Notes under the pieces: generated by a model
Databases searched by the model: none
What the model was told of the DNA's origin: nothing
The model's input: the letters and a program-made list of their open reading frames with translations, nothing else
Position numbers and translations under genes: made by a program
Shown: in pieces, positions 25,858 through 34,266 of the stretch
How the letters are laid out: every line of letters starts with the position of its first letter
Numbering within the stretch: position 1 is the first letter of the stretch
Source: Taklimakanibacter deserti
GTDB taxonomy: Bacteria > Pseudomonadota > Alphaproteobacteria > Rhizobiales > Aestuariivirgaceae
DNA length: 64,000 nucleotides
Assembly (NCBI GenBank): GCA_003574785.1
Contig: QORU01000014.1
Location: 1-64,000, forward strand
Direction of reading: 5' to 3'

Positions 25858-26831
25858 CCACAGAGACCGCAGTCACTCAATCCCGCTCATGGAGCTGGTG
25901 GATCAGACGCGTGCCGCTATCACTCATGGTCGTAGTGACGCTCCTGCTTCTTCTTCTTGTGACGGGCACCGCATTGAGTGACCGCTTCGCGACCTCGAGG
26001 AACTTCTTCAATGTCTTTCAGCAAGCCACGAGCCTAGGCATTGTGAGTCTGGGTCAAACCCTCGTCGTGCTGACCGGCGGTATCGACCTGTCGGTTGGCG
26101 CGATGATCTCCCTGACTTCCAATCTCACATCCGGTCTGATCAACGGTGAGCCGCAGCGCGTCTTGCCTGTCGTGATCGGCGTGATCGCATTGGGTGCAGC
26201 CATCGGCTACATCAATGGGCTTTTGACCCATTACCTCAGGATCCATCCGCTGATTGTGACGCTGGGAATGGCTTCAATACTGCAGGGCGTTACACTGCTG
26301 TATTCACTAGCGCCCGCGGGCAAGGTGACCCCGGAATTTCAGGCTCTCGCCTATGGACGGGTGCTTGGGGTGTCCATTGGCGGTCTTTTGATGCTGGGTC
26401 TGTTTGTGCTGGCTGCAATCTTTCTTCACCTGACGAGGACTGGAAACGCGATTTTCGCAGTCGGAGGCGACCCACGCGGTGCACACCTGCTCGGTATTTC
26501 AGTCGCCCGGACGCTTGCCATCACTTACAGCCTGTCTGGAGCATTGGCGGCATTCACCGGCGTCTATCTAGTAAGCCGGATGGGAGGAGGCGATCCCTGG
26601 CGTGGCGAGGGGTTTGAACTCGCATCCATCACGCCAGTAGTTGTCGGCGGAACCATTCTGGCTGGCGGCCGCGGCGGCGTGCTTGGAACATTGCTGGGAG
26701 TCTATTTGATCTCTCTGTTGAATAATCTGCTGAACTTCCTTGATGTTTCAACCTTCTATCAGTGGATCATCCAGGGTCTGATCATCATTACGGCGGTTGC
26801 GATCAACACTGAGCGAGGCAAGAAGACATGA
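25854..26831 (+). CDS. Sugar ABC transporter permease, CUT2 system A, subunit 1
   Basis: A 325-residue inner-membrane permease of the RbsC/BPD_transp_2 class with eight to ten hydrophobic helices. The family motif LGQTLVVLTGGIDLSVGAMI is near residue 65 and G-G-R-G-G-V-L-G-T-L-L-G-V lies towards the C-terminus. It starts with GTG overlapping the ATPase stop (GTGA) and its stop overlaps the next permease (ATGA). Presumed to heterodimerise with the following gene product. Confidence 0.9.
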   Translation: MTTETAVTQSRSWSWWIRRVPLSLMVVVTLLLLLLVTGTALSDRFATSRNFFNVFQQATSLGIVSLGQTLVVLTGGIDLSVGAMISLTSNLTSGLINGEPQRVLPVVIGVIALGAAIGYINGLLTHYLRIHPLIVTLGMASILQGVTLLYSLAPAGKVTPEFQALAYGRVLGVSIGGLLMLGLFVLAAIFLHLTRTGNAIFAVGGDPRGAHLLGISVARTLAITYSLSGALAAFTGVYLVSRMGGGDPWRGEGFELASITPVVVGGTILAGGRGGVLGTLLGVYLISLLNNLLNFLDVSTFYQWIIQGLIIITAVAINTERGKKT

Positions 26832-27814
26832 ATGGTCAGGAACGCTCGTCTGATGCATTCCAACGCCGATCGTTGTCGATGAAGTCGCTGCTGCGTGACT
26901 ACGGTCTGGCGGCATTTCTGGCGCTCAATATCGCGGTGGTATCCATACTGTCACCGGCCTTCCTCAAGCCGGAGAATCTTCTGAATATACTCACGCAGGC
27001 AGCGCCGTTGGGGATGGTAGTCGTCGGTCAGGTCTTCTGCCTTCTCGTTCGCGGCCTCGATTTGTCGGTTGCGTCTGTCATGGCAACATCGGCGGTGCTT
27101 GCAACCAGTTTCGCCGCAACTGACAACTCAATGATGCCGGTCATTTTTGCGGCCGCTCTGACGCTGGGACTGGTCGTCGGTCTCGCTAACGGCGTTCTCG
27201 TCGCAAAGCGTGGCGTTTCACCATTCCTGGCGACTCTCGCGACAACTATTGTTTTGCAGGGAATTCGCTTCCTCTACACGGAAGGCTCGAGCGGAAGCAC
27301 GTTGCCCAATGGATTTGCTGTGATTGGCCAAGGCCGGTTCCTCGGCCTGCCCGTGAACCTGCTGATCCTGATCGCACTGACCTTGCTACTTGGTTTTGTG
27401 CTTCATTTCACTCGCTTCGGTAGGAAGATCTATCTTGTTGGCGGCAATCCGCGCGGAGCGATGCTTGTGGGGATCCGGACGGATGCCGTCATCATCAGCT
27501 GCTATGTGATTAGCTCGATGGTCGCCGCTATTGCCGGCTTGTGCCTTGTTGGATACGTCGGCCAAGTCGATCAATGGACGGGAAAGGGGTATGACCTCGA
27601 CTCTATTGTTGCAGCTGTCATGGGTGGAGTTGCCATCAGTGGTGGCCGCGGCAACGTCCTCGGGGCTCTATTGGGTGTTTTCATCCTCATTGTCATGTTC
27701 AATGCGGTCATCCTTCTCGGTTTGCCGGTGCAGGTCCAGATGATCCTGAAAGGCATTATCGTTATCGCCGCGTCCGCCCTGTACATCGCGGATGGCAATC
27801 GACGCGTCGCGTGA
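26828..27814 (+). CDS. Sugar ABC transporter permease, CUT2 system A, subunit 2
   Basis: A 328-residue permease of the RbsC class. Landmarks are VVGQVFCLLVRGLDLSVASV near residue 70, the cytoplasmic F-G-R-K-I-Y-L-V-G-G-N segment, and S-G-G-R-G-N-V-L-G-A-L-L-G near the end. A polar N-terminal extension of about 20 residues precedes the first helix. Together with subunit 1 it makes the heterodimeric pore, as in systems B and D. Co-transcribed with the reductase-like gene that follows 39 bases later. Confidence 0.9.
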   Translation: MNGQERSSDAFQRRSLSMKSLLRDYGLAAFLALNIAVVSILSPAFLKPENLLNILTQAAPLGMVVVGQVFCLLVRGLDLSVASVMATSAVLATSFAATDNSMMPVIFAAALTLGLVVGLANGVLVAKRGVSPFLATLATTIVLQGIRFLYTEGSSGSTLPNGFAVIGQGRFLGLPVNLLILIALTLLLGFVLHFTRFGRKIYLVGGNPRGAMLVGIRTDAVIISCYVISSMVAAIAGLCLVGYVGQVDQWTGKGYDLDSIVAAVMGGVAISGGRGNVLGALLGVFILIVMFNAVILLGLPVQVQMILKGIIVIAASALYIADGNRRVA

Positions 27815-27853
27815 TCCTTGTGCCCGAGTGACCATGGAAATTGTGAGCCAGAC

Positions 27854-28876
27854 ATGACAAAGCGAATTGCGGTGTTGGGGACAGGCGCGAATGGTGCCTC
27901 GATCGGCGCAGATCTGACGAATGCGGGTCATGATGTGACGCTGATAGACCAATGGCCCGAGAACGTGGCGGCCATGCGGAAGAATGGCGTGCGTGTGGAA
28001 ATGCCCGGCCGGACTGTGGTCACTCCCGTCAGGGCCTACAATCTGTGCGATGTGTGCACCCTCACGGAGCCGTTTGACATCGTCCTCATGGTTCTCAAGG
28101 CGTATGACGCGCGTTGGGGGGCCCATCTGATTGAACCCCATCTGAAAGCGGACGGACTGCTTGTCGGTGTTCAGAACGGAATGACGGCCGACACGATTGC
28201 CGAGGTCGTTGGTCCGGACCGTACGATGGGGAGTGTCCTCGAGATTTCCTCGGCAATGATGAGTCCAGGGATTGTTACCCGGGATTCGCCTCATGAGCGC
28301 TCCTGGTTTGCCGTCGGAAGCCTGAGTTCGGGCGCTAGGGGACGTGAGAACGAGGTGGCCGAACTGCTCCGTTGCTCCGGCGCGGTTGATGTTGTTGACA
28401 ACATTCAGGCGACGAAATGGATGAAGCTTGTGAGCAACGCGACGACACTCGTCTCCACGGCGATACTTGGCTTGTCGATTCACGAGGCGGCCGCAATTCC
28501 GGAAATGCGGGCACTCATGGTGCATGCCGGGCAAGAGGCGCTTGATGTGGGCGAGGCGATCGGGCATCCCGCCCTTCCAATCTTTGGCTTGAAGCCGGAC
28601 AACATCCACCAGACCAACCGTTTGGTCGATACTCTTCTTGACACCCTCCTGTCGGGATTTACTCTGCCAAGCACCAAGACGACTGTCTTGCAGGACTGGG
28701 TGAAGGGACGTCACAGCGAGGTCGACGATCTCAATGGTCTCGTGGCGAAAACGGCCAAGCGCCTCGGCAGATCCGCGCCTGTCAACGAAGCCATCACCGA
28801 TCTTGCGCATCAGATCGAAAAGGGCCGGTTAAGGCCGGGCTTCGAAAACCTCCAGAAGTTGGTCCAATCTCTTTGA
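27854..28876 (+). CDS. Ketopantoate reductase (ApbA/PanE)-family oxidoreductase, copy 2
   Basis: A 340-residue paralogue of the gene at 21045. It has the Rossmann motif IAVLGTGANGASIGADLTNA, LMVLKAYDARWG, GVQNGMTADTI and the C-terminal ATKWMKLVSNA core. Last gene of the system A operon, while copy 1 lies on the opposite side of the transporter in the opposite direction. The two could act on successive or stereoisomeric substrates delivered by the transporter. ATG 27854 chosen; the frame extends 12 codons upstream without similarity. Confidence 0.87.
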   Translation: MTKRIAVLGTGANGASIGADLTNAGHDVTLIDQWPENVAAMRKNGVRVEMPGRTVVTPVRAYNLCDVCTLTEPFDIVLMVLKAYDARWGAHLIEPHLKADGLLVGVQNGMTADTIAEVVGPDRTMGSVLEISSAMMSPGIVTRDSPHERSWFAVGSLSSGARGRENEVAELLRCSGAVDVVDNIQATKWMKLVSNATTLVSTAILGLSIHEAAAIPEMRALMVHAGQEALDVGEAIGHPALPIFGLKPDNIHQTNRLVDTLLDTLLSGFTLPSTKTTVLQDWVKGRHSEVDDLNGLVAKTAKRLGRSAPVNEAITDLAHQIEKGRLRPGFENLQKLVQSL

Positions 28877-28891
28877 CGTCGGATTGACCTG

Positions 28892-29596
28892 TCAAGTTTC
28901 CGCGGACTCGTTCTTCACCACTGACGCAGTGAGTTCAGCCTTGTGTTGGAGGACATAGTTGACGGTGGTTTGATAGTGATTTTGCAGGCATTCCCGCACT
29001 TTGTCGGCGTCGCCTTCGATGTAGGCGTCAAGTATGGCGCGGTGTTCTTCAAGTTCCCGCCGTTCGGGATTTGCAGCAACCGACAACAGCCGATAGCGCT
29101 CGGCGACGTCAAACAACTGATGGCAGAACTGTTTGATCCATTTCATTTCGCAGCCAGAGACAAGCGCAAGGTGAAATTGCCGGTGCAATTTCTCCCATTC
29201 AGGGTTGCGTCCGCCGGTGGAATCGAGACGGTGAGCCTTGCTCAGACGGTGAAATGCCAGGACCAAATCTTCCTCGGCCTTTGCGTCGCTGCGGATCAAG
29301 GCCTCTCTCACGGCGAGGCCTTCGATGAGAATCCGCGTCTTTACCAGTTCGAGCAACTCGTCCTTGCTCACTTCAGCGACGCGGTAGCCCCTTTGTTCCT
29401 CACGGTCGACCCATCTTTCGGACTGCAACCGGCTAAGGGCTTCGCGGATGGGACTGATCCCAATGCCGTAACGCTCTCTAAGCGCATCAAATTGCAGCTT
29501 TGATCCAGGCTGAACGTTTCCTTCGATGATGTCGAACCGGATTGCCTCATAGGCTGAGCTGCCGAGCGTAAGGCCTGTTTTGCCAATGCGTACCAA
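28892..29596 (-). CDS. GntR-family transcriptional regulator (FCD subfamily), TTG start
   Basis: A 234-residue FCD-GntR regulator. The winged helix (residues about 13-80) includes the block GIGISPIREALSRLQSERW; the C-terminal FCD domain has the helical E-x-L-H-R-Q-F-H-x-A-L metal-binding segment. It probably represses system A and both reductase-like genes. I take TTG 29596 as the start because GGGAG lies 8 bases upstream and no ATG or GTG exists before the first helix. Convergent with copy 2 of the reductase. Confidence 0.87.
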   Translation of the reverse strand: MVRIGKTGLTLGSSAYEAIRFDIIEGNVQPGSKLQFDALRERYGIGISPIREALSRLQSERWVDREEQRGYRVAEVSKDELLELVKTRILIEGLAVREALIRSDAKAEEDLVLAFHRLSKAHRLDSTGGRNPEWEKLHRQFHLALVSGCEMKWIKQFCHQLFDVAERYRLLSVAANPERRELEEHRAILDAYIEGDADKVRECLQNHYQTTVNYVLQHKAELTASVVKNESAET

Positions 29597-30177
29597 CTTT
29601 CTATCTCCCGTTTGACGAATTACACTGGCAATCGAGATGTGTTGTCAGCCCCCCGGAACGACGTTTGATATCACTTCTGGCATAAATTCGAAACGAAATC
29701 GACAGGAATCAAAAATCCTTTAGAATTGTCGAATTTCTAACCAGGTCATTTAAAAAATAGAAAATTGACCGATACCTCATCGGCCTGCCAATTTTTTGGA
29801 AGACCGAGCTTGCATGGCAAAATGCTGAGGATAAGTGCATTAAAACAAAGGGTTAGGTCGAGGGGCCAACTGCCGGCCGAGCTTGGACACGCTCGGCCTA
29901 CTTGCACCGGCTTTGAGCGCGGCTGGGCGGCTTGGTCCTCACACCACAGCCGCTAAGCGGCAGACATGCCAGGCTCGAAGTGAGGCCTGGGCTCTCTGTC
30001 TCGAGCAAAATTGACGATCGGTCGCGCGCCACGACTCTCGCGACGGCGAGACCTATAACACCCGCGCCGGTGACGATGCCGTAGACGCTATGCGTGAAGA
30101 CATCGGCTATCGGGCACGGCACTCATCCGTACATGCACATCACACGTCTCGCACAAACCTAGCACTCAGCGGTCGGC
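29597..30177. other. AT-rich gap with inverted repeats, no intact gene
   Basis: About 580 bases. The part 29680-29770 is AT-rich and contains the dyad TTAGAATTGTCGAATTTCTAA (29720-29740, 6-bp perfect arms), a possible operator for the adjacent GntR gene, whose start lies 125 bases away. GGCCGAGC at 29875-29882 pairs with GCTCGGCC at 29891-29898 as a perfect 8-bp hairpin. A degenerate oxidoreductase fragment lies at 29970-30090. Confidence 0.5.
29970..30090 (-). pseudogene. Remnant of an FAD-dependent oxidoreductase N-terminus
   Basis: The minus-strand frame here encodes VYGIVTGAGVIGLAVARVVA followed by RDRSSILLETESPGLTSS, which matches the opening dinucleotide fold and the G-T-S-S step of LhgO/glycerol-3-phosphate-dehydrogenase-like FAD oxidoreductases. 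Similarity stops abruptly on both sides and no continuation is found in any frame. It appears to be the 5' fragment of a gene destroyed when the flanking block was rearranged. Confidence 0.55.
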
Positions 30178-30954
30178 TCACCAGATCATTTGGCCGCCGG
30201 AGACATTGGCCGCGCTGGCCGTGATGTTGCGGGCCCGGTCGGAGGCGAGGAACGCCACCGCCTCGCCGATGTCCTCGGGCGATTGCGGGCGCCTGAACGG
30301 AATGCCGTCGACGAATTCCGCCCACGCTTGGTCCTGCGAAATATTCTTGTTGACCGAGAGCTGCTGCAGCAGCGGGTCCCACAAAGGTGTGCGCACCACG
30401 CCAGGGCAAACGGCATTGACGTTGATGTTGTGCGGTGCGAGCTCCTTGGCCATCGATTCGGTCAGGCCGATCACCGCGAATTTCGACGCGCAATAATGGG
30501 CAAAGTAGGGAATGGCCTCCTTGCCGACCATCGAGGAGATATTGACGATCTTGCCGTATTTGCGCTCGATCATATGCGGCACGAAGGCGCGACAGGACAG
30601 GAAGACGCCCTTGGCGTTGACATCATTGACGCGGTCCCATTCTTCGGCAGTCAGCTCCGCAAAAGGCACGCTCTTCGACACGCCGGCATTGGTGACGAGA
30701 ATATCGACCTTGCCGAACTGCTCCAGCGCCGTCTCGGCGACGGCCTGGCTTGACGGCCAGGAGGTGACATCGTGCTGAAGGACCAACACCTTGCGGCCGG
30801 ACTTGCGGATCTTCTCCGCCGCTTCCTCCGCACCTGTGGTCTCGCGGTCGGTGAGCACCAGATCGGCGCCATGCATGGCGAGTACGGTGGCAATACCCGT
30901 CCCGATGCCGCGGCCGGCACCTGTTACGACGGCTGTCTTTCCTGCAAGCTCCAT
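30178..30954 (-). CDS. Short-chain dehydrogenase/reductase (SDR)
   Basis: A 258-residue classical SDR. TGAGRGIGTG lies near residue 10, N-A-G near 88, the catalytic serine in ISSMVGKEA and the active-site Y-C-A-S-K near residue 155. I chose ATG 30954 because GGAG lies 6 bases upstream; ATGs at 30960 and 30966 are alternatives. It is the last gene of the system B operon but has its own putative operator (31020-31036), so it may also be expressed separately. Likely a sugar or polyol dehydrogenase. Confidence 0.88.
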   Translation of the reverse strand: MELAGKTAVVTGAGRGIGTGIATVLAMHGADLVLTDRETTGAEEAAEKIRKSGRKVLVLQHDVTSWPSSQAVAETALEQFGKVDILVTNAGVSKSVPFAELTAEEWDRVNDVNAKGVFLSCRAFVPHMIERKYGKIVNISSMVGKEAIPYFAHYCASKFAVIGLTESMAKELAPHNINVNAVCPGVVRTPLWDPLLQQLSVNKNISQDQAWAEFVDGIPFRRPQSPEDIGEAVAFLASDRARNITASAANVSGGQMIW

Positions 30955-31019
30955 GATCATCTCCATTCAACATCGAACCGACATTTCGACATCCTCGGGC
31001 GATCGATGCAAAACCGACT

Positions 31020-31036
31020 ATTGTCATATTGAGAGA
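31020..31036. promoter_or_regulatory. Putative operator, ATTCTCA-N3-TGAGAAT type
   Basis: ATTGTCATATTGAGAGA matches the 17-bp palindrome at 43275 in 13 of 17 positions and keeps the TCAT-TTGAGA core. It lies between the antibiotic-monooxygenase-type gene and the SDR, 66 bases upstream of the SDR start. Confidence 0.5.
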
Positions 31037-31050
31037 AGCAGCGGTGCGGA

Positions 31051-31356
31051 TCAGGCCCGCTTGGAGATCATCGTCATCAGGCGAATATGCGGCTCCACCG
31101 CGAAGAGCTCGCTCTTCCGGGCTGCAAACTCCTTGAGATAGGGCATCTCCATATGCTTGTCCCACTCCGCCCGGCTCGTCCAGTTCTCATAGAAGGTGAA
31201 CTCGGCCGGATTGGCATCGTCCTGATGCAGGTCATAGTCGACGCAGCCCGGCTCGGCGCGCGTCTTGGTGATCAGCGACAGCAGGAACGTCCTGGTGTCT
31301 TCAATCTTGCCCGGCTTCGCCACCAGATGGGCGATAACGGTCAGCTGCTTGGCCAT
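31051..31356 (-). CDS. Putative quinol monooxygenase, antibiotic biosynthesis monooxygenase (ABM) domain
   Basis: A 101-residue dimeric alpha/beta-barrel protein. It shows the ABM pattern: V-I-A-H-L-V-A-K-P-G-K first strand, R-A-E-P-G-C-V-D-Y-D-L-H-Q second strand and FTFYENWTSRAEWDKHMEMP. Members act as cofactor-free monooxygenases or as accessory proteins such as LsrG. ATG 31356 was chosen because GGAGGA ends 6 bases upstream, whereas the ATG at 31362 directly abuts it. Part of the system B operon, between the alcohol dehydrogenase and the last SDR. Confidence 0.85.
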   Translation of the reverse strand: MAKQLTVIAHLVAKPGKIEDTRTFLLSLITKTRAEPGCVDYDLHQDDANPAEFTFYENWTSRAEWDKHMEMPYLKEFAARKSELFAVEPHIRLMTMISKRA

Positions 31357-31387
31357 CAGCATTCCTCCATTGTGGTCCGTTGATGTC

Positions 31388-32374
31388 TCAGTTGCCGCCG
31401 CTGGTGAGGGTGATCTTGATCGCCTTCTTCGCATCCTTGCCGAGCTCGAAGGCCTCGACCGCATTCTCGAGCGCGAAACTGTGGGTCTGGATCGGCGATA
31501 GGTCGATACCGGTGCGCTCGAGGAACCGGATGGCGGCCGGCCATACACCGGGCGAGCCGATGCATCCCTTCACCACCAGGTTCCTCATCTGGATCTTGCC
31601 GAGCTCGACCGGGATCTTCCTACCGATATTGATACCGACCATGGAGACGCGCCCGTCCTGCCGCGCGAATTCAAAGACATTGGCAAGCGAGGCGTCGTGC
31701 CCCGAGGCCTCGATGACGAGGTCGGCGCCATTGCCTTGGGTAAGCTCCTTGACCCTCGAGATTGGATCCTCGGACGCGTCAACCACCTCGGCCGCGCCGA
31801 GCTTCAGCGCGACGTCGCGGCGCGACTTCAACGGATCGACGACGATGACACGGGCGCCCATGCCGATGGCCGCGGCCGCCGAAACGAGACCGATCGTGCC
31901 GCCACCCGAGACCACCACGGTCTCGCTGGCATTGGTGCCGCCCGACCGCAGCACCGCATAGAAGCCGCAGGTGAAAGGCTCGATGAGGGAGGCGCGCTTG
32001 TCGTCGATGCCTTCCGGCAGCTTGTGCAGCCATTCCGGATTGACCCCGAAATATTCGCGATCGGCGCCGTCCATCGAGAAGCCGAAATGATGCAGGCGCT
32101 CGGGCGTGCGGACCACGCATTCGCCGACCACGCGGTCGCCGACCCTGTAGTCCCGTACCTGCCGGCCAACCTCGACGATCTCGCCCGCCCACTCATGACC
32201 AGGGGTCACCGGATAGGAGATGGGGATGATGTAGCGCCCGGCGAGCAGCTCATAGTCCGAATGGCATATGCCCACGGCCCTGGTCTTCACCAGGACCTCG
32301 GTATCGGCGATCTCCGGCATGGGCTTGTCGACGATGATGGGCTTGTCGGGGGTTTCGAAAATGAGCGCGCGCAT
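31388..32374 (-). CDS. Zinc-dependent alcohol dehydrogenase (MDR family)
   Basis: A 328-residue medium-chain dehydrogenase. The catalytic zinc site is visible as C37 (GICHSDYE) and H60-E61 (GHEWAGE); the four-cysteine structural zinc loop is absent, and the protein is shorter than average for that reason. The cofactor-binding G-G-G-T-I-G-L-V motif is near residue 162. Probably a polyol or sugar dehydrogenase. ATG 32374 has AAGGA 7 bases upstream; the GTG at 32380 is less likely. Co-transcribed with the other sugar oxidoreductases of system B. Confidence 0.88.
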   Translation of the reverse strand: MRALIFETPDKPIIVDKPMPEIADTEVLVKTRAVGICHSDYELLAGRYIIPISYPVTPGHEWAGEIVEVGRQVRDYRVGDRVVGECVVRTPERLHHFGFSMDGADREYFGVNPEWLHKLPEGIDDKRASLIEPFTCGFYAVLRSGGTNASETVVVSGGGTIGLVSAAAAIGMGARVIVVDPLKSRRDVALKLGAAEVVDASEDPISRVKELTQGNGADLVIEASGHDASLANVFEFARQDGRVSMVGINIGRKIPVELGKIQMRNLVVKGCIGSPGVWPAAIRFLERTGIDLSPIQTHSFALENAVEAFELGKDAKKAIKITLTSGGN

Positions 32375-32399
32375 CCTCACATCCTTTCCTTGCTTTCAT

Positions 32400-33413
32400 T
32401 CAGGCGACGGATACCACCTGGCCCGTCCTGGCCGAGGCCACGATAGCTTCCAGGAGGGCGATATTGTTGATCATGTCGTCGCCGGATATCGGATAGCTGT
32501 CGCCGCCACGGACGGCCTTGGCGAAGGCCACGAGATTGTCGCGCACGGGCTCGGCCGGGGGGACCTCGCGCACCGTGATCGGCGTGCCGGTCCAGGCACT
32601 GGTGACGACCCAGCCGTCCGGCGCCTCGACATGGGCCTTGTCGCGGATCTCGATCCAGCCCTTGGTGCCGAAGGCCGCGAAGCGCGACACGAACGGCGTC
32701 ACCAATGTCGCCGACACATAGGCCGTGCCGCCATCCTTGAAGCGGATATGGGCCGACAATGTATCGCCTTGCGGAAATTCCGAAGCGAGATTCTCGCACG
32801 CCACGCGCACGTCTTGCGCGGGGCCCAGCAGTTTCACCGACAGATCGGTGAGGTGGATGCCGGTGGCGGTCATGCCGGCGGCGGGCGCCTGCTTGGCGTT
32901 GAGGCGCCAGTTCGATTTGTCGAGAGCGAGGAACTTGTCGTGGCTGAAATTCGCCTCGACCTGAAGGATGCGGCCAAGCTTGCCGCCGGCGGCGGCTTCG
33001 AGCATTTGAGCGACCGGCGGCTCGAAGCGTCGCTCATGACCCATGCCGAGGGTGAGCCCGGCTTTCCTGCATGATGCGACGGCTCTTTCGGCGCCGGCCC
33101 TGGTCATGGCGAGCGGCTTCTCGCAGAACACATGCTTGCCCGCAGCGACCGCCTTCTCGATCTGCTCCTCGTGCAGTGAATGGGGTGTGGCCAGCACCAC
33201 CGCCTCGACATCGGCGCGCGCAAGCGCCTCCGCGTAGCTGGTGGTGAGTGCAAGATCATGTTCGGCGCAGAATGCCCGCGCCGCCGGATCCGGCTCTACC
33301 GCCACCACCACGTCGAGATGCGCCTCCGCCGCCTTCAGCACGGTGACCATCTTGCGTCCCCACCAGCCGAGGCCCACCATCGCGACCCTGACGGGTCCAG
33401 ATCCAATACTCAC
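32400..33413 (-). CDS. Gfo/Idh/MocA-family oxidoreductase, GTG start
   Basis: A 337-residue NAD(P)-dependent sugar or inositol oxidoreductase. The Rossmann motif is VGLGWWGRK (G14-x-G16-x-x-G19) and the family's catalytic E-K-P is in HVFCEKPLAM; the C-terminal substrate domain has A-T-G-I-H-L-T-D, which includes the conserved D/H residues. It starts with GTG, preceded by GGAG at 9 bases. It is paralogous to the gene at 57017 (both share GLGWWGK and G-H-E-R-R-[FY]-E). Members include inositol dehydrogenase and enzymes of levoglucosan and keto-sugar metabolism. Confidence 0.88.
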   Translation of the reverse strand: MSIGSGPVRVAMVGLGWWGRKMVTVLKAAEAHLDVVVAVEPDPAARAFCAEHDLALTTSYAEALARADVEAVVLATPHSLHEEQIEKAVAAGKHVFCEKPLAMTRAGAERAVASCRKAGLTLGMGHERRFEPPVAQMLEAAAGGKLGRILQVEANFSHDKFLALDKSNWRLNAKQAPAAGMTATGIHLTDLSVKLLGPAQDVRVACENLASEFPQGDTLSAHIRFKDGGTAYVSATLVTPFVSRFAAFGTKGWIEIRDKAHVEAPDGWVVTSAWTGTPITVREVPPAEPVRDNLVAFAKAVRGGDSYPISGDDMINNIALLEAIVASARTGQVVSVA

Positions 33414-33440
33414 TTACGCATTCTCCAAGGGTTATGTTGG

Positions 33441-34220
33441 TTAGGCGGTCGAATAGCCGTGATCGGTCATGACGATCTGGCCGGTGATGCCGCTGGCCGC
33501 GTCGGAGACCAGGAAGCCGATGGTGGCGGCGATCTCCGAGGGCTGCAGCAGCCGCCGGGTCGGGATGTCATCGAGCCACACCTTCATCACGGCAGGCTGC
33601 GCCATGCCAACTTTCCTCAGCATCTCGGTCTCGGTGTAGCCGGGGCCGACGGCGTTGACGCGAACGTTGAACGGCGCCCATTCGACGCCCACCACGCGGC
33701 AGAGATGGGCCACGCCGGCTTTCGATACGTCATATCCTGCATGAAGCTCCGGGCGCACCGCCTTGACGCCGGCGATCGAGGAGATGGCGACGATCGCGCC
33801 GCGCTGGCGCTCCACCATGCGCTTGCCGAAGGAGCGCAGGCAGAAGAAGACCCCGTCGAGGTTGATCTTCATGACCCGGTGCCAGTCGTCATCGGAATGA
33901 TCCTGGGTATTGCTCTCATAGGCGATGCCGGCATTGGCCACGAGGATGTCGATGGCGCCGAACTCCTCATTGAGGCGCTGGGCCGCTTTCTCGACCGCCT
34001 TGGAATCGGTGACGTCGAGCTTGACCCCTTTGGTCTTCAAGCCCTTGTCGGCCCATTCCTTGGCCGCGTCGGCAACCCGGTCCACGGCATCGGCGAGCAC
34101 GATGGTGGCGCCGAGGCTGCCAAGCCGCTCGGTGATGGCGGCGCCGATACCCCCGGCGGCGCCGGTGATGACCGCCGTCTTTCCGGCAAGGGAGTAATTC
34201 GAGAATGCGTCCTTCGTCAT
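33441..34220 (-). CDS. Short-chain dehydrogenase/reductase (SDR)
   Basis: A 259-residue classical SDR. T-G-A-A-G-G-I-G lies near residue 19, ANAGIAYES near 95, the catalytic serine in AISSIAGVK and Y-D-V-S-K near 163. Probably a sugar or polyol dehydrogenase. ATG 34220 gives a better 5-base spacing from AAGGAG than the ATG directly upstream at 34223. Part of the system B operon, between two MDR/Gfo-type enzymes, 27 bases upstream of the Gfo/Idh/MocA gene. Confidence 0.88.
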   Translation of the reverse strand: MTKDAFSNYSLAGKTAVITGAAGGIGAAITERLGSLGATIVLADAVDRVADAAKEWADKGLKTKGVKLDVTDSKAVEKAAQRLNEEFGAIDILVANAGIAYESNTQDHSDDDWHRVMKINLDGVFFCLRSFGKRMVERQRGAIVAISSIAGVKAVRPELHAGYDVSKAGVAHLCRVVGVEWAPFNVRVNAVGPGYTETEMLRKVGMAQPAVMKVWLDDIPTRRLLQPSEIAATIGFLVSDAASGITGQIVMTDHGYSTA

Positions 34221-34266
34221 CATGTCTCCTTCACGAGCTGGAATTGAGGAATCTGCATGGCGCCCT

